A stretch of 64,000 bases of DNA from Desarmillaria ectypa (GCA_030407005.1 JAUDYN010000001.1:2480001-2544000); one strand, 5' to 3'; positions 1 through 12,909 are shown, numbered from the stretch's first letter. Program-made: numbers and translations. The notes: generated by a model from the letters alone, not told the origin.

Positions 1-2271
1 ATTCGCCCCGGAAATGAATGATAGATGTTGGCAAGATGGTCAAAAACGATCCCTAGCCTAGACTGAAACTCTTGGCGAAATTTCCAGGCGCTGGGTACGG
101 AGGATGCAGAGTTGTGTAGAATATCACATATCAAATACAACCGTGCGACTTTTCGAGGCACTGGGGTACTGTCGACAAGTAAGGAGGCAATAATAATATC
201 GGCAACCTAAGTCAACTACAGTTAATAGAAGTCATCGAGGTGGAAAATCAGCCTGGCTAACCTCATGCGCCGCTTCTGCATGTTCAAGGCTAAATGCCAT
301 ACAACGGGCAATTTCACCTCGTTTGCCTGACAATGCTCGGAGCATTGCTTCGAATCGCTTGCGAGCAAACTTTCCAAGCATAGTTTTGCGTACTCTTTCA
401 CGTTCCGAATCTTCTGCAGAATCGGTCGAGTAAACCGAGTTGTATCCCTGTATAAATGTATTAATTTGGGTGTCAAACAATACTTTGCTACTGAGATGCC
501 CCGTACGTCATCAATGAATTCAGGTGACATTTCACGCTGATCTTGCATTAAATCGAGGTAGTATCCGTGACGTCGATGCTAAAAGATGACTTTAATTAGG
601 CGGTACAGATACTGATTCCAATGAGACCTACGTCTGGACGAAAGAAGGCATATTTTGGATTGTTTTGTTCCCGCAGACGAAGATTCTTTTCATATTCGCT
701 GCCTTGGCCTTTGATCTCGGCGACGACTGCCCGTATGAACGTGTCAGTCACAGCTTCACTCTCATCTATATGGCCGCGATAGGATGGGCTATTCGAACGA
801 CGCCGAGTTGATGGGCTACGTGAACGTGAACGTCGCGTGCGACTGTAGGAACGCCTTCGATGAGGGGATCTAGATCGACTGCGATTCCATGATGAACTTC
901 GCGACCGCCTAGAGGACCTGTCTCGAAAATCTGCTCCGTGACCTCTTTCTTTTGAGCGACTTCGACTTCGCGTCTTGTGCAGATTTGAAACTACAGGTAA
1001 GAAAGACGATGAGATAGGGCCGTGTTTGGCAAGCTAGATATACACTTTCCATACATCGGCTTCGCCGCGACGGGCACAGCTTTGCTCCAACCCACTCTCA
1101 GAATAGAGCCGCCCCAGTCAAAGCCATCAAGCTCACGCAAGGCTTCCTCCGCATCCTTCCGTTTCATGAATGACACAAAACCACTTAGCCCACTGTTTTT
1201 GGTTCGCCTGGAGGCCGTCATATCGGCACCTGGACCAACTGTAGCATCGGTACGGGGCCACATTATTTTGACCTGAAGAAAAATACGATAAGGCAAAGGA
1301 CGACGCGCGCGTATTGCATCATACCGATCCTACAGGTCCAACGCGCGCAAAGAAGACGCCTAGACTTTGTTCGGTAACATGTGGCGGTAAATTTGCCACG
1401 AAAACATTTGAGGTCTGCAAGGTGACAAGATTTATAAAATGATCGGGTTCTATGAAGATACATACCTGTGGGTCTCCTCTATCTTTACTCCCACTCTGTC
1501 CGTCGTAAGCTGTTTTGCCTTTAGCAATGCATTGTCTCTCAATCACTTGAGACGCACCTGCTAGAGCAGTGACAGATCGACCGTGTCCGTGAGCTAGTGG
1601 GTCGTCAGAATCGCTAGCAACCCTTTATAACACAATTGTAAATAACCATGACGAGAATATCTTGCTTCGCGTTCGGCTTGTTCCCTGTCTTAATATGAGT
1701 AACGCATTTCAACGGGGTGCAGACAGCATTGACCTTTTGATTTCTTCAAGAAAAGAATCCATTGCACGTTTGCCCTTGGGCTTAGGAGGAGCTGAGTTTG
1801 GCGGTGAAGGAGACTGAAGATGATGAAAAGCCCATCCCACCAGAAAGCAATGATAAACCTGACCTTGTTCCTTCCATGAGATCTCCTCTCTGACGAGACA
1901 GTTGAGTGGCCATATGTAGGCCCTGACTCTGCCGCCGTTCCTGCCTTGATGAACGTTGAGCGAGCTTTCCTGTCGTCACCTTCAAATACATCCAAAAATT
2001 CAGCGTAGGCTTTGGCTGCACTGGCTGCTTCTTCTCGTTTCTTTGCCTCCGCGGCCTCTTGTTCTTTCTCCCGGCGTGATTTCTTCAACTTTCCAGAAGC
2101 GTACTGGGTCACTTTTGCATCATCGACTGTCTTGGACTATGGTTTGTTGGTAAGCGTGAAACAGAAGAAAAATGGCCCTATGCATCGCACTGGGAACGAA
2201 GATTCGTCTTCTTCATTGTCGAAAAAATGGGACAAGTTAGAGGAGACTAGCTTGGACTTGGTCTTGTCCAT
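1..2271 (-). CDS. U2 snRNP-associated SURP protein (SR140/U2SURP), 3' end cut by window
   Basis: This is a splicing factor linked to the U2 snRNP. The start ATG is at 2271, opening MDKTKSKLVSS. The next exon (about 2125-1890) carries the Lys/Glu-rich segment typical of SR140, including AEFLDVFEGDD. An RRM follows at about 1420-1080 (RNP-like NVFVANLPPHV and GFVSFMKRKDAEEAL). The SURP motif lies near 720-600 (NNPKYAFFRPD). An Arg/Ser-rich segment at about 960-780 sits just before the SURP motif. The CID domain begins at about 400 (GEIARCMAFSLEHAEAA) and continues to the window edge (RKVARLYLICDILHNS). The order RRM, SURP, CID matches the U2SURP family. The C-terminal tail lies outside the window. 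The gene is divergent from the ISWI gene. Identity is firm; individual introns were read by eye. Confidence 0.9.
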
Positions 2272-2478
2272 GATGGAGGGAAGTATGTAGGAATGTGGTG
2301 TTGTTTGTCTCGAGCCGTCGCGTGTTGTCACCGTCACACCGCGTCGCCCATTAACATACACTCTGATTTCTTTCTCCACCATCAGCTGGCTTGACATCAG
2401 ATGATTGTATACTTGTTTTTGCAGCATTTTATTCACACTCTCATTGTCTCCCTGTAGTCCTTATCTGCTGGTGTCCCT
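2272..2478. promoter_or_regulatory. Shared divergent promoter, U2SURP and ISWI genes
   Basis: The 207 bases between the two start codons (2271 on minus, 2479 on plus) must hold both 5' leaders and both promoters. No clear TATA box is visible. Both genes are nuclear housekeeping factors, so co-expression is plausible but inferred. Confidence 0.5.
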
Positions 2479-5400
2479 ATGGACGAGGACATTCTCAGCG
2501 ACGTCGTTCCAAGCAACATTGTTTCGCGCCAGGTAAGTTGAGCGCGCCTTCAGCAAATTTACTAGTGACGATATCGTGTAGGGTAGCCAAGGCGTAGAGA
2601 GTGAGTATGATGACGATGCAATTGCCGAACAGGGAGAAGAGAGTGTGGTACGCTGTTGTGAATTAGCTCCTCGATCTTTCTAAATGAGTTTAGAGCCCTC
2701 AGTTGGACAGCAAGAGTAACAGGAAGCAAAGAAAAGCGGATGCGGAAGATAAACTACAGGCCCAGCGCAAGGAAATGGATAAAGCAAAGGGGAGTTGCAC
2801 CTCGACCCTCAGGTTCATTCTCTCAAGGGATAATATAGATTTCGGACGCCGTGAAACGATACACGTATCTTTTAGGGCAGACAGAGCTCTTCAAGCACTT
2901 TGTAGATATCAAGGTAAAACAACCACGCGTTGATTGGTGACTACTTCTTTACTGTATCTCCAGAGAGCACGCGATCCAGAATATGCTGCAATGTTGGATG
3001 CACAGCCCAAACCAAAAGGGCGAGGTCGCAAGAAAGTCGCGTGAGTCTTTGTTCAGTATTTCCTATTCTCAACCCGCAACGACTCTTCTTCAGCGATGAC
3101 ACCCGTCACCGTCGGTCTGAAAAGGAGGAGGACGAAGAACTGTTGAAGGACGGGGAAGCCGCTGCCGACGGGAATGACCAACCTTTCGTGTTCGAAGAAT
3201 CCCCCAGCTGTGAGTTCCTCGTATTTTTGAGAAGCCGGGCACCTGACCCCTTGAACAGTCATCAATGGCACCATGCGCGGATATCAGTTGCAAGGTCTCA
3301 ATTGGATGGTGTCTTTACACCACAATGGCTTAAACGGTATACTGGCAGATGAAATGGTGAGTGTCGTTTATCATGCTCGTCTGTTCGTCCCTTTACTTTA
3401 CCGTCAAGGGTCTTGGGAAAACACTGCAGACCATCTCCTTCCTATCCTATCTCAAGCACTACCGTGACATCTCCGGCCCACATTTGGTTGTTGTTCCTAA
3501 ATCTACACTGCAAAACTGGCAACGTGAATTCGAACAATGGACCCCCGATGTCAAAGCAGTTGTCCTTACCGGCACCAAGGAGGAGCGGAGTAACATCATC
3601 ACCAACTGCCTAATCCCACAGGATTTTGAGGTTTGCATCACCTCATATGAAATTTGTCTTATCGAGAAGTCAGCGCTGAAGAAATTCTCCTTCGAATACA
3701 TTGTCATCGATGAGGCTCATAGGATCAAGAACGTAGACTCCATCTTGTCACAGATTGTCCGAGCATTCACGTCTCGTGGGCGTATGCTGATTACTGGAAC
3801 CCCCCTGCAGAACAACTTGAAGGAGTTATTCGCTCTCCTGAATTTTATTTGTCCCGAAATTTTCGTCAACTACGAAGACCTAGACAGTTTCTTACATAAG
3901 GATTCGGACGGTACCGACCAGGAGGAGGAGAAAAGCAAGAGGGTCGTCGAAGCTCTGCATAAAATTCTTCGACCCTTCTTGCTGCGACGCGTTAAGTCTG
4001 ATGTGGAGAAGAATCTTCTCCCTAGTAAATTCTCTGCTGTCCTTTGCAATTCGATGCTGATCGTGTTTCTAGAAAAGGAGATCAACATCTACGTGGGTCT
4101 CACGGAAATGCAGCGCAAATGGTACAGGTCTGTCCTGGAAAAGGATATCGATGCTGTGAACGGTTTGTCCGCTACCACACCTTTTTTCAGTCACCTCACA
4201 TAAACGTTCCAGGACTCACTGGCAAGAAAGAAGGCAAGACCAGACTAATGAACATGGTCATGCAGGTCGGTGATCTCACTTATCTCGCTTAGCGTCAGAC
4301 ACTCATCATCTCTTAGCTGCGGAAAGTGACATGCCATCCTTACCTTTTTGATGGCGCTGTGAGATTCATGCCTATTCAAGCTTTACATCGTAAAGCTGAT
4401 ATAGATGTCTGGTATAGGAACCAGGTCCTCCTTACACAACCGATGAACACCTAATACAGAATTCCGGTAAAATGGTCATCCTTGATAAATTACTGGCATA
4501 TATGAAGTCAAAGGGTTCTCGTGTCCTGATATTTAGTCAGATGAGTCGTATGCTGGACATATTGGAGGATTACTGTCATTTCAGACACTATCGTAAGCAT
4601 ATTTTTCCTGTAGAGAGAAGTCCCAATTGACGTATTCTGGACCAGCGTATTGTCGCATTGACGGAAACACTGCTCATGACGATCGGGTGCTAGCCATTGA
4701 CAACTACAATAAACCCGGCAGCGAAAAATTTATATTCTTGCTGACCACTCGTGCTGGTGGCCTAGGTATTAATTTAACCACCGCAGACATCGTTGTTCTT
4801 TATGACAGTGACTGGTATGACACTCGTTTCTATGCCTGTGGAGTTGATGCCATTATTGTGCTTTAGGAACCCTCAGGCCGATCTCCAAGCCATGGACCGC
4901 GCACACCGTATTGGCCAAACAAAGCAGGTCTACGTTTTCCGCTTTATCACTGAGGGTAGCGTCGAAGAAAGGATGTTGGAGCGTGCGGCTCAGAAACTGC
5001 GATTGGATCAGCTTGTCATCCAGCAAGGCCGCTCACAGCAGACCAAAGGTATTTTTCTGCTATTCCGCAAGTCCAACTCGGTATGACTCAGGGTACCAAC
5101 AGCCGCTAATAAGGATGAATTGTTGGAAATGATTGCCCATGGAGCCGAGAAGATCATAAATTCATCAGGATCTGACGAGTGAGCATATCCTCTGGATATG
5201 CGTCTGGCATTTTGACCGAAGCACACTACTTAGGGCACTTTTCACCGAAGACATCGATGCCATTATTCAGCGTGGTGAAGAGCGTACCGTGGAGTTGAAT
5301 AGTAAATACGAGGGTCTAAATTTCGAGGATCTCAGCAACTTCAAATCCGAAGCTTCTGTTCAGCAATGGGAGGGCGAGGATTTCCGCAACGGGGTGAGGT

Positions 5401-6805
5401 TTCTGATCAGAAGATTAGTTCATGGGTGCTGATGAGAGTTTCAACAGCAGCGAAAGAATTTGGGTCTTAGTCTACTTTCTTCTCTTTCCAAACGGGAACG
5501 TAAATCAAACTACTCAGTCGACCATTACTTTAAGGATACGCTTCGGGCAGGGCCGTCAAAACCTGACAAAGGGCCAAAACTTCCCCGTGCCCCCAAGCAG
5601 ATTGCGATGTGCGTCTTCTCATCATAGCTGGCTCTAATACAAGCTTACGTTTCCGTGCTGGTATTTAGCCAAGATTTCCAATTCTTCCCGCCTCAATTAG
5701 CTGAACTGCAAGAGCGAGAATTAGCCGTTCACAAGGTACGGGGTGCTTTTGTTCGTGAAGCAGCTGCTTAATTCGTACTCTTCAGAGACTGAATGGTATC
5801 GGCGCGACTTTGAGAGAGCCTTCGGGACCAGAGGACCCTCCTGAGACGCTAGAGGAGGAGAGACGAGCAGCGCAAGAATTTATCGATACGGGTATGACTG
5901 AATCCAGCTTTCGTAGTCTATGGTCGTAACGGTTGAACACTTATATCATAGCCGAACCTCTTACCGAAGCTGAGATTGCGCAGAAGGAAGCTTATGCTGC
6001 TCAGGGTTTCCAATCCTGGGGTCGACGTGAATACCAGCAGTTCATCAAGGCGCTGGAAAATTATGGCTGGTACGTGGCTCGAGTCCGACCCTCTTTTCTA
6101 CGCTGAAGTGATACCTGAATCGATGTAGGGGTTTGCCCCCTGAAGTGTATGCCAACGACATCCAGGATAAAACTCCCGAGGAGACTGCCAAGTACTACAA
6201 AGTCTTTGAAAAGAAATGGAAGACGCTTCCCGGTACGTGGGTTTTTGCGTTAGAAACTCTTACCTGTCGCTTACTTTCTGTGATTGTAAGATTATGAACG
6301 AATCCACGCGCGTATCGTCGAAGGCGAAAGCAAGAGATCTAAACGCGATGCACTTGAAACACTACTGGATAACAAAATGAAAACCGTCAGATATCCTATG
6401 CAGGAACTGGAAATCATTTACCCCCAGGCCAAAGGAAGAGTGTATAGTGAGGAAGAAGACCGGTATCTTCTCTTTCGACTATGGCACTACGGTATGCGAT
6501 CGGACGACGTATACGAGAAGATCAAAAAGGACATCACGGAATTCCCGGTGTTTCGCTTTGATTGGTTCCTCAAAAGCCGGTCACCGCAGGAGCTACAAAG
6601 GCGGTGTCATACCCTTCTAGGGTTGATTGAGAAGGAGGCAGAGACAAATCAACTACTGCAACCAAAGGGGAAGGTGAGCTAACATGTTGTTGAATGAATG
6701 CAAATTCTTATCAAGCTGTAGAAACGGGGGATTGACCAGGTGCACAGATCAGATAAGAAGGAAGCGAAGAGTACTAAGAGGCCAGCGAAGAAGAGAAGGT
6801 CATAG
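2479..6805 (+). CDS. ISWI-family chromatin remodelling ATPase
   Basis: This is an ATP-dependent nucleosome-sliding enzyme of the SNF2/ISWI family. The start at 2479 ([13 protein letters not shown]) opens an acidic N-terminus. The basic linker reads FKHFVDIK then [19 protein letters not shown]. The first helicase lobe covers about 3270-4040. Its Walker A GLGKT is split by an intron after GILADEM, and the DEAH box is [11 protein letters not shown]. The second lobe covers about 4480-5040 ([39 protein letters not shown]). The HAND region follows near 5235-5400, then SANT at about 5975-6070 ([19 protein letters not shown]) and SLIDE at about 6300-6650 ([15 protein letters not shown]). It ends with the basic tail [22 protein letters not shown] separates ISWI from other SNF2 groups. 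All key motifs look intact across more than ten introns. Confidence 0.95.
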
Positions 6806-6961
6806 ACTCCGCCTTTCCTGACATGGTAGATTGTTTATATATTCATTTGTAATTTATTTTGCTTTCTTGTCGTTTTCCAAATTCCTCCTTCCCTCCAGCT
6901 TGAAAGCGCCGAAGGTTCAATGTGGTATAAGATGGATACAATGATTATTTTCTTTAGGCAA

Positions 6962-9516
6962 CTACATCATCAGACTCCCGAGACCTCCTTGCATGTAAGC
7001 CATAGGCTTCATTGCAGGATGTGGACTGGCATCAAACTGGAAATAGTTTTGAACACCCGACGAATCGATCCGAATCTTGAAAATGATGAGCCAACGATGT
7101 CGAACAGTCAGACACGCAAAACATACAAAAGCCCCCTTGTTGCCAGCCTGATCCACGTAATTTGGCGCAGAGAAAACCTGTAGGCAAGATATCAAACGAT
7201 GCCCGTACTAACTGCTCCATGATGATGCTTACCGTCGTACATAATCCCTCATGTTCAATTTCGTATCCGTCTAGGTTCAACCCGGAGTCAACGAGAGATC
7301 AAACTCCTGCGACTAAAAATTTACCTTGGCGGACTTCATGGCTACGGATAATGCCCGTGACTAGACCATCTTCAGAAAGCGCCCTTGCACAGATGTTGAG
7401 GTCTGATACATACCTTTATTGAATTGACACCATCTTCTTGTTACATCAGGACCAAATGCTATACCGACACCCTGAAGCTAGCCTTTTACGATGAGTTCGG
7501 AGGAGGTAGGACACTGGATCTTACACGTTTACTAGGCCCGCGGCCAGGCATGACTTGAGGGTCAGTCCATAGAAGCTAAAAGCCGAGTTTAATTCAATTT
7601 GATGGACATCCATTCGAGATATCCCTCACCTCGCCTATTCAGAAGCAGGGACCAATATCACAATCAGGGTAGCAACAATGCGGAAAGAACGAACACATTA
7701 ACCCTTCCTGTCCGGGCTGTCGCCCAATACGGTCGATTTTTTTGACATCCTCCAGGGAAACATCATCTTTACTGAACAGCCCCCCATGCACGACAAAGTA
7801 GCGTTTTCTCCCGTCATCCGTCAAGATCGAGGCATCCTTCTTCGCAGGCGGCTTACTTGCACTGAGTAACGTTGCCAAGGGCACTAACACAAGGTCGCAT
7901 GAAGATATCTCTGGACCAAAAACACGCACTCACGGGCAGTAAAAGCATGCGCGAAAAGCTAGACGCCATCAGTTCGACTACATGCAACGGAAGCAGACAG
8001 AGATTCCTAACCTTATACGACTGTTCGCCATGTTTGTGCTTAGCCTCACCTTCAAACCCATACGTGCGGTTCATCTCTTTTGCTTCATGGTTCCCTCTGT
8101 TGATGAACATGTATTGCGGGTATAACCCTAAACGTACTCAAACGTTAGCTCACAAGGTGAAATGATGAAGGGCCCATACTCACACTTGTACGCAAACGCT
8201 GTTAATATAACCTCTATTGACCATGATCCCCGATCGACAAGGTCTCCATTCATGAGGAGGTAGTGTTTCTCACTCGGTTCTCCTGTCATCGAAAACAGAT
8301 GGAGCATATCGTAAAACTGACCTAGAACCCAATCAAAACCGAGACGATGAAACCAACCAAGAAAGATTCAACCAACCGTGGACATCACCAATAACGTCAC
8401 AAGTAACGCCCTCTTCCAGAGATACCTCTACCATTGTCGATTCGGCCTGGAAGTGACGGTAGGCGCCTAGGACGATCTCCCATACATACCGCTTCGGTAG
8501 GGTTTTGCCCTTTTTAAACCACTCTACCATATCTTTGATAAAACTAAGCGTGATGTCGTACTTCCCGTCCGTCAATGGGAGTTTTGGACCGCTGTACGTC
8601 GTCTCAACGTCGCATCCCCCTGAATCGTCAAATATCAATAGCCAAACAGAAAGCACTCCCCTCTGCAAGACGAACCCTCAGCTATGATTTCGTAGCATCT
8701 CTCAGTGGGGTCCTTCTCCCCTTCCACCTCGATGGCCTGACATCTTCCACATTAGCAGCCAACACCCATCCAACGTGCCCAACGCACCTTTTCAAACTCG
8801 ATCTTTTTTATAAGCTTCTGCGTAGACACCATCTGGGCACGGACAGTTTCATTTTTGGGTTCCAGAGCGATGACTTTGCGGAAATCGGGGACGGCTTTTT
8901 GGGGCTGGAGGATTTGCAAGTAGCATGTTGCTCGTCTAAGGGTTTGTTGGGTTCAGATCTTTGGGTTGGGCATTGTTTCAGTGACCACTCCCTTACCTGT
9001 AGTACGCTTTTGCGTATTTGGGATCCAGGCGGACGGCATGGGCTAATGGCGAGGTCAGTGTGTACGCCCTCAGGGAAGTCACAGAACCACCTACAGGCAT
9101 CCGTCAGCGCGTACCCAAACTCTTCGAGTTTCATCCTAGCATAGGCCCTATTACACCATAATGTAGGTTCATGAGGGTTCTTGTCGATGGCTTCCGTGTA
9201 CAGACGAATAGCAGTGGTGAAATCATGACCTTGAGATGAAAACGAAACGGCAAAAAATTAATGAAAAAGGTGTTTTCATTTCCGCGCGTCGAAATGATCA
9301 GCTGCACATGAGGGAATGGAAAAAGGTTGACGGACTAGTGAAGGCTTTGTTGGCCTGGGCTTTGAGATCGGCAGCCAGGGCCTTATCGGCGTCAGAGACT
9401 TCTTCGTCGGAGAGCTTCAAGGAAGCTATATGAGGTGATGGCTGAGACGATGGCGGCGTCGAGGCGGAGGTTGAAGGGGACGAAGGTTCAGATGATGGAG
9501 TCGAAGTACTGCTCAT
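6962..9516 (-). CDS. PPT1: Serine/threonine protein phosphatase 5 (TPR plus PPP catalytic domain)
   Basis: This metallo-phosphatase of the PPP family acts with Hsp90 in yeast and animals. The chosen start at 9516 gives MSSTSTPSSEPSSPS, a Ser/Pro-rich leader. TPR helices follow (ALAADLKAQANKAFT, TTAIRLYTEAIDKNP, LWCNRAYARMKLEEFGYAL, then a repeat near 9000-8830). The catalytic domain shows GDVHG (about 8390), NGDLVDRGSW (about 8240), INRGNHEAKEMNRTYGFEG (about 8095) and VVHGGLF (about 7790). The C-terminal part has VFSAPNYVDQAGNKGAF and ends FDASPHPAMKPMAYMQGG, as in PP5. The metal-binding and catalytic motifs are present. An in-frame longer start at 9579 begins with a non-ATG codon and was not used. 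The gene is convergent with the ISWI gene. Confidence 0.93.
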
Positions 9517-9624
9517 AGTCAAACAAGTCGAGACCTTCTCACGCTGCTTGCCGCATTTGAACTTGTAAATTTTCGTCAAACAATAATGTTATAAAAAAAA
9601 AACAAGTATAACTAATGCTGTCCT

Positions 9625-10797
9625 CTACCAATGGCACTTGTCCAGATTGAAGTACTTTCCAAGACGGTGATTCGGGTCATAGGCGTTCACGTTCTGAAGG
9701 AACCCATTCAAGAGCTGGTGAAGGCTGGAGGAACACTCTCGTCATAGTGCACAGAAATTCGCAGTATACAACGCACTAGTCAAGGTTATTCTGGCACCGG
9801 CAGCAGGGACCGTCTGCAGCAGCAGTCGCATCGGCCTGCCGATACCGTCAATCTGACGCTCAACACTCCAAGGACAAAAATGGCTTACATAGGTCATTCC
9901 TTTGTACCAACCATTATAGTTCCCACAGGTAAGAAGAAAATCACCATTATTAGCAGCGAGCTGTTTCGAAAAGTACTTGCAGCCTGTCAAAATATTGTAG
10001 TCCTGTATAAAGCGATATGTTAATTGAACGGAGATGAAGATCTGAGAGAATTTCTACGGGATCATAACAATTCCCATTCGGCGCATCATTGCACTTGTCT
10101 GGAGTCAACTGCATAAGCCCCACTTCACCCGCACCACCAGTAGTGGATGGATTACACGTAGACTGTCGAGGCTGAGCAACCGAAACGAGCGTTCAGCGAC
10201 CGGCAGACATACCTCTTGCAAAGCAAAAGACGCTATGAGTATCGATGGAACGCCAAATGTCTGAGCACATTTCTCAAATATTGGGAGAAACTGCTCGCAA
10301 GATTTGAACGGACTATCGGGTTTCTTTATTGCTTCGGGCAAGTCCATTATAAAAGGAGCCACTTGGTCTATCGACATATATGGGGGCGTCCAACCACTAC
10401 CGCTAATACCACAGTTGAAGTAGTCGATGCGTCCCATCTTTCCCGAGGTAGCGGTAGTCGATTCTAACGAGTGTCAAGCCCGAAAAGCGATGGCAAAGAA
10501 TAAACTTGGACATACCAGTTACACCCCTCGGACCACAGGTGCTCGAGTCTGTAATGTGGACAATATCATTATGCACGCTTAGTGGTTGCTGGTTCTGCGA
10601 CCGAGTAATTATGACTGTAGAGCAAAGTAAATGGGCCAGAAAAGTACCCTATGTTTCCGAACGGCGCAGCGGGGCATTTCCGCGGAAGGAATGCTGCGGG
10701 TACTATGCCGAGAGTGCCGACGGGTGTATAATAAATCGCCGTGAGAATTTGCAAAGGAAAGAAGGACGAAGAGGAAAAGAGTGGATTTCAAGTTCAT
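9625..10797 (-). CDS. Secreted lysozyme-like protein (SLT/GH23-type fold)
   Basis: The ATG at 10797 starts a signal peptide (MNLKSTLFLFVLLSFANSHG). A short Arg/His-rich stretch follows, which may be a propeptide. The core includes DSSTCGPRGVTG, GRIDYFNCGISGSGWTPPY, then FALQES..CNPSTTGGAG with the likely catalytic Glu, GLMQLTPDKCNDAPNGNCYDP, and LLTCGNYNGWYKGMTY. The tail reads NVNAYDPNHRLGKYF and stops at 9625. The ALQES and GLMQLTP motifs are those of lytic transglycosylase/goose-lysozyme domains. Several Cys residues suggest disulphides, as expected outside the cell. At least five introns are needed. The join between the signal-peptide exon and the CPAAPFGNIGYFSG segment is not resolved. 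The substrate is unknown; peptidoglycan is the family precedent and is inferred here. Confidence 0.82.
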
Positions 10798-11226
10798 GGC
10801 AATTTAGGCTGAGTGTTGTGGTAAGAGCTGTAGGACTTTTGGCTGCCCCTTTATGAACGTCACGTTTTCTGTGACGCGCTAAACGTCAAGCTTGCTGTCT
10901 TGTCGATCGTAGCGCTCATCACCTAGTGGTACAACTCATTTGACTATCGCTCCTATACAACATTAAGTCCCGCAAAACACTTATGATTCAATTCCTACGT
11001 ACCAATTCAATATACACCATGGAAGAGAAAGACAAAAAAAGTACATAAAAGCATACAAATGGGCCCCGAGCCAGAGAATTGCACCAGTTCAAGTCACAAG
11101 TATTGCATGGGTTTAAGAGGAAAGAAATCGCATGTATGCCAATCATGTATGAACACGAGAGAAGGGGAGGAATAAAAGTACAGGAAAAAAAAAAGAGATG
11201 AGAGAAAAGGGAGAAAATCTCTAATG
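10798..11226. other. Intergenic, no gene seen
   Basis: This lies between the start of the GH23 gene and the stop of the cyclin gene. It should hold the GH23 promoter and the cyclin 3' UTR. AT-rich, A-run sequence near 11030-11210 fits a 3' UTR. No coding potential was recognised. Confidence 0.5.
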
Positions 11227-12909
11227 CTACTGCGGACACAACGTATGCGCACTCCAAGGATAAATCGGACCCGGATCGCCAAGTTTTGTACTATAAAGAT
11301 CGATGAACGGGGCTGACTCATGGTCACACCCAAGGGCTTTGTCCCAGGATTCGACACTGCAGGTCAAATCATGGAACGATCCTGACATGTTGTCATCCAA
11401 AAAGGTCGACATCTGGATCGTCCTGTCCCCAGAAGAGGTCGAAGATGAAGATGAGGGAGAGTACGTGAGGCCTGGTGTGGGCGGGCTTGTATAATTCGAT
11501 GCCATATTCTTGTACGGCCCGGTTAGTGACTGACATCAAGTGGTCAGAAGAAAACAGGGCTAACCTGACTGGTAAGAGAATGAACGGGAATACTGACGTC
11601 GACTTGGATATCATACGAGGACGAAGCATGCGAGCTATCCAGCAGATGGATCTGGTGCTCGAGTGTTCGAGCACCAGATGCATCTGCCGGAAGCGTCGAG
11701 CAGCGCTTCAATCCCCGTTGTTTCGCAGTCGGAGTCAACGTCTGATCACTCAAAAATGGCGGCGGCAGAGAAAGCAGGAGATTACTCTCGCTTCGACACC
11801 TTACGACAGGTCGGGTGGCGGGGGTGGGTTCGACGACAGGCGTCTTGCCTACCCAGAGACGCCAGCCCAGGGCATCACCCAGAGCGCGCTCGCACCGGCT
11901 GATCTCTCTCGGCTGCAGCCCAGAGAGTTTGGCCCATGCACGATTGGAGTAGCACTTGTCCTGCATAAACTTGGACGCGAGAATGAGCGAGGCAAGAAAG
12001 GCCCGCCGGGGGCATAGGAGCGGGGAGGGCATGGGTGGAGCAGGGAGCAGAACGGTCTTGTGTCCATCATTATAGGTAGGCGGTGTGTCGGTTGACATCT
12101 TATCGGTACCCTCCATGGACATCTTTATGGTATCCATCACATCACTCCCCGGATCAACAAGGGTGTCCAAACTGAGACTGAGCTCGAGCTCGAGCTCTGC
12201 CTGAGTAGCGGGGGTGATTCTGTCAGCCAATTCCGGCTCTCCTCTCGGGCCCTGACCAGCTTTTTCTAGCTGGACGAGCTCGAGGACGTTGGGCCGTATA
12301 GCGGCGAGATAACATAATGCGGTTTGTAATACACTTCCAGAAGTTTTGGAGCGACGGAGGACTTCGTGAACAAAACCTTTGAGGGGGATAAGAGTCTTGT
12401 TGGGCCCGTCTGATTGGCTGGATGGGTATTCGTCGGAGGTTTCGTAGGTTGGTGTGACGGGAGAGGGGAGCTGTCGTGTGTTTCGCTTGGAAATCGTTGT
12501 GGATGTGATTGGGATTGATAGAGTGGGATGCATGACTAGAACAGTAAGATCGCTGTTGGATATAGCACGAGAAGTAATATAAACTTGTGGGATATCTTGT
12601 GGGCGCCATATATCGCATAGGGCCTTTACAGCTTGGTCTGGCGCCTGGATTAGAAAAAAAAAGAAAGATGAAGCTGGTAAGGGTAAGAGACTGACCGACT
12701 AGTCCTAAGGCATACTTTGTCTTTAGATTGGTGGTGATTGGGTGGCGTGGGAGGTCTAGATCGGATGTGGGCGGAGAAGTCGGTGGAGTGGAAGGCGGTG
12801 AGCGGGGAGTGGAAGCGGAAGATGGAATCGAAGCATACGGCTGCCAACGAACCCTTGTGCGAGTAGCAGGTGGGGCCCGATGGGCAAGAGAATGAATCGA
12901 GGAGTGCAT
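11227..12909 (-). CDS. Pho80/Pcl-type cyclin
   Basis: This cyclin belongs to the family that partners Pho85-like kinases in phosphate, amino-acid and cell-cycle control. Exon 1 starts at 12909 (MHSSIHSLAHRAPP) and is rich in Ser/Pro. A 58-base intron (12638-12695) joins KYALGLV to DQAVKALCDIWRPQDIP, the typical start of the cyclin box. The box continues with LKGFVHEVLRRSKTSGSVLQTALCYL and, after a low-complexity insert (about 12230-12020), with FLASLILASKFMQDKCYSNRAWAKLSG and ISRCERALGDALGWRLWVG. A short intron (about 11508-11564) leads to the last exon, beginning NMASNYTSPPTPG. The long acidic insert inside the box (ELELELSLSL, encoded by a GAGCTC-like repeat) is a common place for insertions in this family. 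The coding sequence also contains a strong inverted repeat. Confidence 0.85.
11642..11687. repeat. Inverted repeat, 21-base arms, 4-base loop
   Basis: The left arm is 11642-11662 and the right arm 11667-11687, with loop GTGT between them. The arms are complementary at 20 of 21 positions. The repeat lies inside the last-but-one cyclin exon and encodes part of ARTLEHQIHLLDSS on the minus strand. Confidence 0.9.

Noticed and set aside
8575..9144. 189-codon plus-strand open frame
   Set aside because: It is antisense to the TPR exons of protein phosphatase 5.
11475..12017. 180-codon plus-strand open frame
   Set aside because: It is antisense to the cyclin coding exon and has no motif of its own.
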